This document shows, piece by piece, positions 33,554 through 41,135 of a DNA stretch of 64,000 nucleotides. Within the stretch, counting starts at the first letter, position 1; each line of letters starts with the position of its first letter. The position numbers and the translations under genes are program-made. This DNA comes from Bin87 sp964347975 (GTDB lineage: Bacteria; Chloroflexota; Dehalococcoidia; Lucifugimonadales; UBA3495). A model generated the notes under the pieces. The model ran no database searches. It was not told the origin of the DNA and saw only the letters and a program-made list of their open reading frames with translations. The DNA is taken from contig CAYGAY010000012.1 of assembly GCA_964347975.1 (NCBI GenBank), positions 19,535 through 83,534 on the forward strand. The letters run 5' to 3'.

Positions 33554-33582
33554 CTTGCCGTGATGCGTAAATTGGGTTGCAA

Positions 33583-34455
33583 CTACAGCGGCTGCCAGAC
33601 CCGTTTGCCGTCCACGCGGACGATCTTGCCGATCTGCTTGCCCGGCGGGAAGTGGCCGGCGCAGATGGTCCAGTCGCCCTCCTCGGCGGCGTCCAGCAGG
33701 CGGCTGCGCGAGGCGGCGGACTGCTCCTTGTCGGTGTCCACGCCGGCGCACCATGCCGGCTCACTCACCTGGGCGATGGTGTGCAGCACGTCGCCCATCA
33801 CCACGCCGCGCTGGCCGTTGGAGTTGATCAACACTACCTGGTGGCCCGGGGTGTGGCCCGGCGCCGGAGCAATGGAAATCTCGTCGCTGATGGTGTGTTC
33901 CGGCTCTTCCAGGATCTGCTGGAGGCGCAAGCGACGCAGTGGCATGACCTGGCGGTCGATGTACGGGTACATCTGGCGCCCCTCGTCCGACGTGAAGTAG
34001 TCGTAGTCGGGGCGGGACATGACGTAGCGGGCGCGGCGGAAGTTGGGCGCCGGCATCCCCCCGGAATAGCGCAGGTTCCAGCCAACATGGTCGCCGTGCA
34101 GGTGGGTGTGGATGATGTAATTCACCGAGTCGCTGGGGCCGACGTTGGTGTTGTTAACACCGACGTTGGACTCCAAGTGGGGCCGCAGTTCCTCGTAGAG
34201 GTTGCCGGTGCGGTTGCCCCGGTCGGGGTGCGGGCCGGGGCCCATGCCGGTGTCCACCAGGATGACGTGTTCCGAGGTCTTGAGGAGGAAGACGCCGTAG
34301 TAAAGCTGGAGTTGTCCGTCTTCCAGGGTGTCCTGATAGGACGCCCAGGCGTCGGCGGGGACATCGGGGAACATTGCCGATGGTTCGCGCGGCGGCGGAA
34401 CCATGTCGATGACGGCGGTAACTTCAACGTTGCCGATGGTTGCTTGGTCTGCCAT
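33583..34455 (-). CDS. metallo-beta-lactamase fold hydrolase
   Basis: A 290-residue MBL-fold hydrolase. The zinc motif is THLHGDHVGWN (H-x-H-x-D-H), with further ligands in PAPGHTPGHQVV and MGDVLHTIAQ, and the final His in CAGHFPPGKQIG. This resembles N-acyl homoserine lactonase and related quorum-quenching or generic esterases, but the exact substrate is uncertain. There is no signal peptide. It is followed across the palindrome at 33533 by the unknown TIM-like gene, all on the minus strand. Confidence 0.9.
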   Translation of the reverse strand: MADQATIGNVEVTAVIDMVPPPREPSAMFPDVPADAWASYQDTLEDGQLQLYYGVFLLKTSEHVILVDTGMGPGPHPDRGNRTGNLYEELRPHLESNVGVNNTNVGPSDSVNYIIHTHLHGDHVGWNLRYSGGMPAPNFRRARYVMSRPDYDYFTSDEGRQMYPYIDRQVMPLRRLRLQQILEEPEHTISDEISIAPAPGHTPGHQVVLINSNGQRGVVMGDVLHTIAQVSEPAWCAGVDTDKEQSAASRSRLLDAAEEGDWTICAGHFPPGKQIGKIVRVDGKRVWQPL

Positions 34456-34496
34456 TGGGGAAATCCTCCTGAGTGCGCTGCGAATTTCGCTGGCGG

Positions 34497-35027
34497 CTAT
34501 TCGTCCACTTCAAAAGTGACCAGGGAAAAGAGGTCGTAGTCGGCCAGGTTCTGGCGTCCGCCCAAACCGATTAGCTCAATTACCACCCCGACGCCGGCGG
34601 GAATGCCGCCGGCGTTTTTAACTAGGTTGGCAGCGGCCAGGATGCTGCCGCCGGTGGCAAGCAGGTCGTCGATAATCAAGACACGCTGATCCGGTTTAAT
34701 GTCGCCGGCGTGGATCTCAAGGGTATTTGAGCCGTACTCCAACGTGTATTCATATCCAATTGTCTCGCCGGGCAACTTGCCCGCCTTCCTTACCAACACC
34801 AGGGGCAACCCCATACGGTCCGCCATGGGCGCGGCGAACAGAAAACCACGAGAATCGATTGCGGCCAGGCTGTCCACTTTGCGCCGGCGCGCCTGTTCGA
34901 TCATGCGGTCAACGGTTTCGCTGAAGGCGTCCGGCGACAGCAGCAACGACGTAATGTCCTTGAACTGCACCCCATGGATGGGGAAATCGGGTACGTTTCG
35001 GATATGTTCGGCGAGGTCAATAGGCAT
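34497..35027 (-). CDS. apt: adenine phosphoribosyltransferase
   Basis: Purine salvage: makes AMP from adenine and PRPP. The 176-residue protein shows DFPIHGVQFKDITSLL, the base-site region AIDSRGFLFAAPMADR, and the PRPP loop RVLIIDDLLATGGSI. Length is normal. The ATG at 35027 is the family start; the frame continues upstream through repeat copy B (35118-35216), which only adds nonsense residues. No strong ribosome-binding site is seen. Downstream of the mnmA-rnhB-yraN group on the same strand, separated by the repeat. Confidence 0.95.
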   Translation of the reverse strand: MPIDLAEHIRNVPDFPIHGVQFKDITSLLLSPDAFSETVDRMIEQARRRKVDSLAAIDSRGFLFAAPMADRMGLPLVLVRKAGKLPGETIGYEYTLEYGSNTLEIHAGDIKPDQRVLIIDDLLATGGSILAAANLVKNAGGIPAGVGVVIELIGLGGRQNLADYDLFSLVTFEVDE

Positions 35028-35117
35028 AGCTTCGGTACTGCCGGCATGGGCTGACCGGCCGGCGGCAATCAGTCTAGTAGCAGCGGATGGTACAGTCAAC
35101 CGCCGCGGCCAATCGCA

Positions 35118-35216
35118 GTAGCGTTGCAATGCAGGCGGTTTAGTTTTCCCGTCATTCCGGCTTTCGCCGGAGTGACGGGCGTGGGATTTATGCGTAACTC
35201 CTATATCAATCAAACC
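35118..35216. repeat. Dispersed repeat family B, copy 2, with terminal inverted repeats
   Basis: GTAGCGTTGCAAT...GGCGGTTTAGTTTTC then CGTCATTCCGGCTTTCGCC, as at 19183-19245. The right end ATCAAACCACCTGAAAC is an inverted match of the AGGCGGTTTAG at the left, so the element is MITE-like. It separates yraN from apt. Confidence 0.65.
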
Positions 35217-35248
35217 ACCTGAAACGAAACGCCGCCGGCCAATCGCGC

Positions 35249-35635
35249 CTACCCAGCGACCACGTTTTCCAGATGGCGGACGCTGAGCACGCGACGACCC
35301 GGCCCCAGCCGGATGGCTACGAGATCAATGCGCCACTCAACTTCAATGGATGTAGCCGCCTGTCGCGCCAGAAAATCTTGCGCCGTCAGCGCCAGCCGCT
35401 CCGCTTTCTCCTCCGTCAGCGATTCCTCAGGCGTGCCGTAAGCGTCGCTACGGCGGGCGCGAACTTCCACGAACACCCATGCCGGCCCGTCTCGCGCTAT
35501 CAGGTCAACTTCACCCCAACGGCAGCGGTAGTTGGCCGCCACAATCCGACAGCCTTTGGCTTCCAGGTGGGAGCGGGCCAGCCGCTCGCCAATCCGCCCG
35601 ATGTCCTGCGGAGACACCTCGGGGCTATCCGGCAT
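35249..35635 (-). CDS. yraN: UPF0102 (YraN) family protein
   Basis: A 128-residue YraN-type protein with a probable nuclease-like fold: GRIGERLARSHLEAKGCRI, the acidic WGEVDLIARDG, and FVEVRARRS giving the D...E-x-R/K arrangement of PD-(D/E)XK enzymes. Usually found beside rnhB as here; the role is not established. The ATG at 35635 overlaps the end of rnhB by 11 bases, and begins the conserved block. Confidence 0.9.
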   Translation of the reverse strand: MPDSPEVSPQDIGRIGERLARSHLEAKGCRIVAANYRCRWGEVDLIARDGPAWVFVEVRARRSDAYGTPEESLTEEKAERLALTAQDFLARQAATSIEVEWRIDLVAIRLGPGRRVLSVRHLENVVAG

Positions 35636-36260
35636 CGGGCAGCAGTAGAACTTGCCGCAGCGGGCTGAACGTGCGCCGGTGAATGGGCGTCGGCCCCCGC
35701 TTGGCCAGCATACGCAGATGCTCCGCCGTCCCATAGCCCTTGTGCCGGTCAAACCCATACCCCGGATACTGCCGGTCGGCCCGCCGCATTTGCTCATCCC
35801 GCGCCACCTTGGCCAGAATACTGGCCGCGGCGATGGACAACGACTTGCCGTCGCCCTTGACTATCCTCTGATAGGGTAGCGGGCAATGTTTGATGTGAAC
35901 CCAGTCCAGCAGCAGCCCGTCCGGGGTTGGCTTCAATCCGCCCACGGCGGACCACATCGCCTTGATGACCGCCGGCCCGATGCCGATGCGGTCGATTTCG
36001 CGTGACGTTACCTGTTTTACCGACCAGGCCAGCGCGTTGGCGCGGATTAGCTCTGCCGTCGCCTCGCGCTGCCTTGCCGACAAGCGTTTGCTGTCGTTGA
36101 TGCCGTCGAGCCAGTCCTCGCCGCCGGTCAAGTCGGCTGGCAGGATGACGGCGGCGGCGGCAACCGGGCCGGCCAGCGGGCCGCGTCCGGCCTCGTCCAC
36201 GCCGGCAATCAGATGGTAGCCGTCAGCGCGGAACGCCGTCTCCAGCGACAGGTCAGGCAT
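35625..36260 (-). CDS. rnhB: ribonuclease HII
   Basis: Removes RNA primers and single ribonucleotides from DNA-RNA hybrids, using Mg or Mn. The 211-residue protein has the active-site motif IAGVDEAGRGPLAGPV (the DEAGRG Asp and Glu), the third Asp in LLLDWVH, and the C-terminal GYGFDRHKGYGT. It overlaps mnmA by 8 bases and yraN by 11. Start ATG 36260 begins the family N-terminus; the longer frame is inside mnmA. Confidence 0.96.
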   Translation of the reverse strand: MPDLSLETAFRADGYHLIAGVDEAGRGPLAGPVAAAAVILPADLTGGEDWLDGINDSKRLSARQREATAELIRANALAWSVKQVTSREIDRIGIGPAVIKAMWSAVGGLKPTPDGLLLDWVHIKHCPLPYQRIVKGDGKSLSIAAASILAKVARDEQMRRADRQYPGYGFDRHKGYGTAEHLRMLAKRGPTPIHRRTFSPLRQVLLLPDAG

Positions 36261-37395
36261 TGACCAGCGCCGGGGCTGCCGTCGCCGGCATAGTATCGGG
36301 TTCATACCCGGCGATGGGGCCGCCGCCCAGCACGGTATTGCCCCGGTAAAACACGGCGGCCTGGCCGGGGGTGATGGCCCGCTGCGGCTGGTGGAATTTG
36401 ACCAGCGCGCCGTCGCCATTGGCGACAACCATTGCCGCAGCCTCGGCGAACTTGTAGCGAATCTTTACGGTGACGTCCAATTCGCCGGCCGGCGGCATCC
36501 CCGATACCCACGATACCGGGGCGGCGTACAGAGTATCCCGGTACAGGTCGTTATCGGAACCCACTACCACCCGGCGGGTATCCGGCTCCAGCCGAATCAC
36601 AAACTTGGGCGACCCACCGGACAGGCCCAGGCCGCGACGCTGGCCGACGGTGAAATACTGGATGCCGTCGTGACGGCCCAGCACATTGCCGGCGTCGTCC
36701 ACGATGTCGCCCGGCCGGTCGTCGGCGCGCTGGCGCAGGAACTCGCGGTAGTCGCCGGTGGGGATGAAGCAGATGTCCTGGCTGTCGGGCTTGTCGGCGT
36801 TGGGCAAGCCGGCGTCGGCGGCCAGCTGGCGAATCTGCGACTTGGGGTAACGGCCCACCGGCATCAGGGTGGCGGCCAGCTGCTCCTGGCGCATCCCGAA
36901 CAGCACGTAGGACTGGTCTTTGTCCGCGTCCACACCGCGACGCAAGGCCCAGCGGTCGGGGCCGTCAGGTTCGATGCGGGCGTAGTGGCCGGTGGCGACG
37001 TGGCTGGCTTGCAGCATCCGGGCGCGCTGGGCCAGAAAGCTGAACTTGATCTTGTCGTTGCAAGCGATGCACGGGTGAGGCGTGCGCCCGTTCTCATACT
37101 CGCTGCGGAAGTAGTCGATGACAAAACTGCGGAACTCCCGCTGCACGTTGAGCACATAGTGGGGCGCTCCGATGATCCGGCAGACGGCGCGGGCATCCTC
37201 AACATCGTCCAGGGTGCAGCAGCCCCGGTAATACTCAGGCAGCTCAGCCTGGTCGATGTCGTACAGCTTCATGGTGACGCCGACGACGTCGTAGCCCTGC
37301 CGATGGAGCAGCAGGGCCGCCACCGAAGAGTCCACACCGCCGCTCATAGCGACGACGACGCGGTTGGGGACGGTTGGGTTGGTGAGGGCATTCAT
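36253..37395 (-). CDS. mnmA: tRNA-specific 2-thiouridylase
   Basis: Transfers sulfur to U34 of Lys, Glu and Gln tRNAs. The 380-residue protein carries the PP-loop AMSGGVDSSVAALLL, the catalytic Cys in PHPCIACNDKIKF and the second Cys in SQDICFIPTGDYR, as well as HYARIE and the C-terminal barrel. Start ATG 37395 is followed by a short N-terminal extension. It is the first gene of the overlapping mnmA-rnhB-yraN set. The upstream region holds the inverted repeat at 37410-37524. Confidence 0.96.
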   Translation of the reverse strand: MNALTNPTVPNRVVVAMSGGVDSSVAALLLHRQGYDVVGVTMKLYDIDQAELPEYYRGCCTLDDVEDARAVCRIIGAPHYVLNVQREFRSFVIDYFRSEYENGRTPHPCIACNDKIKFSFLAQRARMLQASHVATGHYARIEPDGPDRWALRRGVDADKDQSYVLFGMRQEQLAATLMPVGRYPKSQIRQLAADAGLPNADKPDSQDICFIPTGDYREFLRQRADDRPGDIVDDAGNVLGRHDGIQYFTVGQRRGLGLSGGSPKFVIRLEPDTRRVVVGSDNDLYRDTLYAAPVSWVSGMPPAGELDVTVKIRYKFAEAAAMVVANGDGALVKFHQPQRAITPGQAAVFYRGNTVLGGGPIAGYEPDTMPATAAPALVNA

Positions 37396-37409
37396 GTAGT
37401 TAGTGGGAG

Positions 37410-37524
37410 TTGCCAGAACCAGGATTTACGGGATTTGAGGATTTGCGAGATTGAAGCCGTCCGGTGGAGGATAACACCCAATCCTGAAAATCCTTCAATC
37501 CAGCAAGTCCTGATTCTGACGATC
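37410..37524. repeat. Dispersed repeat family C, inverted pair
   Basis: CCAGAACCAGGATTTACGGG on the left and TCCTGATTCTGACGATCT on the right are the ends of an imperfect 115-base palindrome. A second such element is at 38605-38716, and a half copy at 39750-39775. Confidence 0.7.
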
Positions 37525-37641
37525 TCCCAAAAAGTGGGCGCGTAGGAACTTCCGCTGGTTGCGGCTGGGGTATTCGTAGTATAGCATCGGAACGATTGAC
37601 CGATCTAAACACGAAAACCGACTATCTACGGAGGCAGTATC

Positions 37642-38595
37642 ATGCCGGTTACTTTTGGATGCTCGCTGCCCAGCCGGGGGACAATGGCGTCTCCCGACAA
37701 CCTGCGAAACCTGGCCCAGCGGGCCGAGGACCTTTCCTTCGACCACGTTTGGGTCAGCGACCACATCATCATCCCTCACGAGGTGTCTTCCTTCTACCCC
37801 TACGCCGCCGACGGGGTGGCGCCCTTCCAGCGGGACAACACCTACTTCGAGCCGCTGGCCGCGCTGAACTTCCTGGCCGGCTGCACCACGCGAATCAAAC
37901 TGGGCACCCACGTCCTCATCCTGCCCTACCGCAATCCGGTGCTGACCGCCAAGATTCTGGCGACGCTGGACGTGCTCAGCGGCGGCCGGCTCATCCTCGG
38001 CGCCGGCGTTGGTTGGATGGAAGAGGAATTCCAGGCGCTGGGGTTGGACACCTACGCCCAGCGCGGAAAGGTCACCGACGAATACATCCAGCTGTTCAAG
38101 GAGCTGTGGACGTCGGACAACCCGGAGTTTCACGGCGAGCACTACGACCTCAGCGAGGCCGGTTTCCTGCCCAAGCCGGTGCAGCAGCCCCACCCGCCCA
38201 TCTGGATCGGCGGCCACACCAACCCGGCCATCCGCCGCGCCGCCACCCTGGCTGACGGCTGGATGCCCATTGGCCTGCGTCCGCCGGCCATCCTGGAGCC
38301 GGAGGAACTGGCCGAGAAGATCGCCCGCCTGCGCCGAATCAGCGCCCGGGCCGGCCGCGCCGAGGACGCCGTTGACCTGGTGTTCAGCACCGATTGCGTT
38401 TTCCAGGACGAACCCGATGACGACCGCCGGATGGTGTCAGGCCGGCCCGAGCAAATCGCCGCGGACCTGCGCCAATACCAGGACCTGGGCGTGCAGCACT
38501 TCATCTTCAGCTTCCCTTCCGACCGCGCCGACCAGCAGCAGGAAGCCATGGAACGGTTTGCGCGGGAGGTAATGCCGCTGATACCAGCGGATTGA
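37642..38595 (+). CDS. LLM-class flavin-dependent oxidoreductase
   Basis: A 317-residue luciferase-like enzyme of the F420-dependent-looking subfamily: LAQRAEDLSFDHVWVSDHI, TTRIKLGTHVLILPYRNPV, LDVLSGGRLILGAGVGWMEE and KPVQQPHPPIWIGGHTNPA. The residues after GVGW typically line the cofactor phosphate. Reaction unknown. A strong GGAGG lies before the ATG. It stands between two family-C repeats, alone in a transcription unit with the PEP mutase-like gene downstream. Confidence 0.9.
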   Translation: MPVTFGCSLPSRGTMASPDNLRNLAQRAEDLSFDHVWVSDHIIIPHEVSSFYPYAADGVAPFQRDNTYFEPLAALNFLAGCTTRIKLGTHVLILPYRNPVLTAKILATLDVLSGGRLILGAGVGWMEEEFQALGLDTYAQRGKVTDEYIQLFKELWTSDNPEFHGEHYDLSEAGFLPKPVQQPHPPIWIGGHTNPAIRRAATLADGWMPIGLRPPAILEPEELAEKIARLRRISARAGRAEDAVDLVFSTDCVFQDEPDDDRRMVSGRPEQIAADLRQYQDLGVQHFIFSFPSDRADQQQEAMERFAREVMPLIPAD

Positions 38596-38604
38596 CGCCT
38601 CCCG

Positions 38605-38716
38605 ATCTTTCGTCAGAATCAGGATTTATGGGATTTCAACTGCGTAAGTCCTATGGATTATAGGATTGGTTGGGGCGGGAAAGTGATAATCCTGTAAACC
38701 CTGATTCTGACAATCT
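38605..38716. repeat. Dispersed repeat family C, second element
   Basis: CGTCAGAATCAGGATTTATG and, on the right, TAAACCCTGATTCTGACAAT are inverted copies (GTCAGAATCAGG perfect). A hairpin of some 110 bases forms between the LLM and PEP mutase-like genes. Confidence 0.75.
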
Positions 38717-38772
38717 TCCTCGGCGTAACGTACTGCAACCAGCATCGTATCTAGTTTAGGAGGCGAATCCAA

Positions 38773-39660
38773 ATGATCCTGCGCTCTGACCTGAAAGGCC
38801 GGCTCACGGCCGGCGAAACCATCGTCGCCCCCGGCGCTTACGACCCGATGTCCGCTCGTGTCGTCCAGTCCCTCGGTTTTGACACCGTGTACGTGGGCGG
38901 CTACATGAGCGGCGCGCACCTGGCCGTTACCGAGCCGCTGATGACGCTGACCGAGCAGGTTGACGTGGCTCAGCGCGTGGCCAAGTCGGTGCCCCTGCCC
39001 GTCATCTGCGACGCCGGGGCCGGCTACGGCGATCCGGTGCACACCATGCACACCGTCCGCACCTTCGAGCGGGCCGGCATCTGCGGCATCCACATCGAGG
39101 ACCAGGTGTTTCCCAAGCGCGCGTCGTACCACGCCGGCCTGGAGCACGTCATCCCCATTGACGAGTTCCTGGAAAAGATGCGCTACGCCCTGGAAGCCCG
39201 TTCCGACCCCGACTTCCTGATCATCGGGCGCACCGACTCCTTCACCGCCGTAGAAGGCGACATGGAAGATGCTGTCCGCCGCGGCAATGCCCTGCGCGAC
39301 CTTGGCGTGGACGTGGTAATGCCCCGGGGCGTGCGGCAGCGGGAAGACCTGGCCACCTTCCGCGCCGGCGTGCCCGACGTGCCGCTGCTGGTCATCGCCG
39401 GCGCCGACGACATCACCGTGCAGGAATACGAAGACCTGGGCTACAAGGTAATCATCTACGCCACCACGCCGGCCATCGCCGCCGTTGAGGGCATCCAGCG
39501 GGCCTACGCCAGCCTGCGCGACACCGGCCACATCGGCATCGGAGCCGCCGAGGTGGCGACGCGGCGGGCCGAAGTGGAGGCCTTGATCAGCCTCCCCGAG
39601 TACCAGGCGGTGGAGGCGGCCACCACCGAGCGCGAGTTCCAGGACCGGGTGGGGCATTAG
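38773..39660 (+). CDS. isocitrate lyase/phosphoenolpyruvate mutase family protein
   Basis: A 295-residue member of the PEP mutase/ICL superfamily. The barrel is seen in PGAYDPMSARVVQSLGFDTV, the metal site CDAGAGYGDPVHTM (the usual DAD is DAG), GIHIEDQVFPKR and IIGRTDSF. Relatives cleave methylisocitrate, dimethylmalate or carboxyvinyl phosphonates, or decarboxylate oxaloacetate. The replacement at the second acidic position is also found in the subfamily of carboxyphosphonoenolpyruvate-like enzymes; I do not call a reaction. AGGAGG precedes the ATG, and a clear terminator follows. Confidence 0.88.
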   Translation: MILRSDLKGRLTAGETIVAPGAYDPMSARVVQSLGFDTVYVGGYMSGAHLAVTEPLMTLTEQVDVAQRVAKSVPLPVICDAGAGYGDPVHTMHTVRTFERAGICGIHIEDQVFPKRASYHAGLEHVIPIDEFLEKMRYALEARSDPDFLIIGRTDSFTAVEGDMEDAVRRGNALRDLGVDVVMPRGVRQREDLATFRAGVPDVPLLVIAGADDITVQEYEDLGYKVIIYATTPAIAAVEGIQRAYASLRDTGHIGIGAAEVATRRAEVEALISLPEYQAVEAATTEREFQDRVGH

Positions 39661-39689
39661 CCACCATTACACCTCCGTTGTCGATCTCG

Positions 39690-39726
39690 CCGGCCCCGGC
39701 AGTAGCGTCGGGGTCGGCCATTTTTT
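39690..39726 (+). terminator. Rho-independent terminator after the PEP mutase-like gene
   Basis: CCGGCCCCGGC pairs with GTCGGGGTCGG (11 pairs, two G-T) around AGTAGC, then a run of six T at 39721-39726. Confidence 0.85.
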
Positions 39727-39989
39727 GCGCCGGCGGTTGGAACGCGGAATTGTCAGAAGCGGGATTTGTTGGATTGATGGGATGACCTGGATTGGGGCAA
39801 CGTCCATTACCGATGCTTGCCTTGCTATCCCCGGCGATTACCGCCGTCTCGACTATCCTCATGCCAGCATCCTTCCTAACAGAGAGCACATATAAGCGCA
39901 AACCGTCTTTTGGCTCTGCGATATGTGTGCTGTATGGTTCCACGCCGCTGGGTTTCTCATTTATGTTCTTCACGCTAGGATGCCCGCCT
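39727..39989. other. Non-coding stretch with half copy of repeat C
   Basis: TGTCAGAAGCGGGATTTGTT (39750-39769) resembles one arm of the family-C element without its partner. The rest to the lipoprotein start holds no convincing gene; an in-frame extension upstream of the ATG at 39990 has no ribosome site. Confidence 0.5.
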
Positions 39990-41096
39990 ATGACGCCATC
40001 CCTAAACCCAAACCTCCGCAACGCCGCGCGCCGGCTGGCGCTGGCTCTGGGCTTGATGGCCTTGGTTATGCTCGTCTTGGCCTGCGGCCCGTCCGCTCCG
40101 GCGGTACAGGAGCAGACGGCGGATCCGACCGCCAAGCCCACGGCTGAGGCGAACCCCCCGGAAGCCGAACCTACCAAGCTCACGGAAGAGGCCAAACCGA
40201 CCATCCCAAACACGCCAACGACGACGCCCACCCCCACGATGAGCCCTCAGGAGCGCGCCGACCAGGAAGAGCCAACGCCGACGCCCACTCCAGTACCCAC
40301 AATTTCCCCAGAGGGTTCCACCGAGGCAGACATTCTGCCGCCGATCCCGACCAGCGTCGATTTTTGTTACGGCCTTAACCGTTGGGAAGACGGGCCGGAG
40401 TTCTTCAAATATGAGCCCGGTTGCTTGTACCTCTACGAAAAAACGGCCCATGAAAACTGTGGCATCACAGCGACTGCATGGCACAGCAATGACTTTTTGA
40501 CCGATGAAGAGCAAGCCTGTTTGAAACTGGAATATGCGGACGTTGACGACTACATCCACCGCGTACGTCTGGGATATGGCTGCCTCGCGGCAGATAACAG
40601 CACCCGGAAACAATACGTCAACTGCAAACAAGCCGACGATGATCAGGCAAGCGAGGCGATCAAGGACCTGTTCATCGCTCAACAACGGATAATGACCGCC
40701 GTTCAGCAAAGCGTTGCCGTGGTCCAGGCGGAGGAGAGAGTGAACACCTGCCTGGAAGGCCTGGACAAAGAATTTCCAGAGATCAACTTTGGCAGTTCCC
40801 AGACGGTGTACTGGCTGGACAGCCTGACAATCCCGTTTCCGCCTTTCATGCGGACCTGGACGGAGAGCAAAGGTGACTCCCGACGGCTGGAAAAGGTCAT
40901 TGCGTACACTGACAGAGTTCATCAATGCGCTGAAAAAGCCGGATATTACACCGCGCTTCACGAGAGCTTCGTCGCCGAATTGATCAGGTTGTCCAGAATG
41001 GAGCCTTCGCCCGTGGAGTCCATGAAATTAACCGGGCTGGCCGACTACCGGTTGGCGGCAGGCCCCTCACAGTTCGCGCCGCGTCCCCGTCAATAA
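39990..41096 (+). CDS. hypothetical lipoprotein with Pro/Thr linker
   Basis: A 368-residue surface protein. The signal sequence LALALGLMALVMLVLACGPS has the lipobox LVLAC, so the protein is lipid-anchored. It is followed by a 90-residue low-complexity linker rich in TPTPTP and PTAEANPPEA, then a globular domain with pairs of Cys (EPGCLYLYEKTAHENCGITA, GYGCLAADNS, VNCKQADDD, NTCLEGLD, HQCAEKAGYY). I recognise no family. The Cys-rich helical region suggests disulfide-stabilised extracellular binding. It is probably co-transcribed with the split gene at 41136, 39 bases downstream. Confidence 0.75.
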   Translation: MTPSLNPNLRNAARRLALALGLMALVMLVLACGPSAPAVQEQTADPTAKPTAEANPPEAEPTKLTEEAKPTIPNTPTTTPTPTMSPQERADQEEPTPTPTPVPTISPEGSTEADILPPIPTSVDFCYGLNRWEDGPEFFKYEPGCLYLYEKTAHENCGITATAWHSNDFLTDEEQACLKLEYADVDDYIHRVRLGYGCLAADNSTRKQYVNCKQADDDQASEAIKDLFIAQQRIMTAVQQSVAVVQAEERVNTCLEGLDKEFPEINFGSSQTVYWLDSLTIPFPPFMRTWTESKGDSRRLEKVIAYTDRVHQCAEKAGYYTALHESFVAELIRLSRMEPSPVESMKLTGLADYRLAAGPSQFAPRPRQ

Positions 41097-41135
41097 CCGC
41101 GCTCCGGTCATCCCCATTTTTCCGAGAGGATACCA

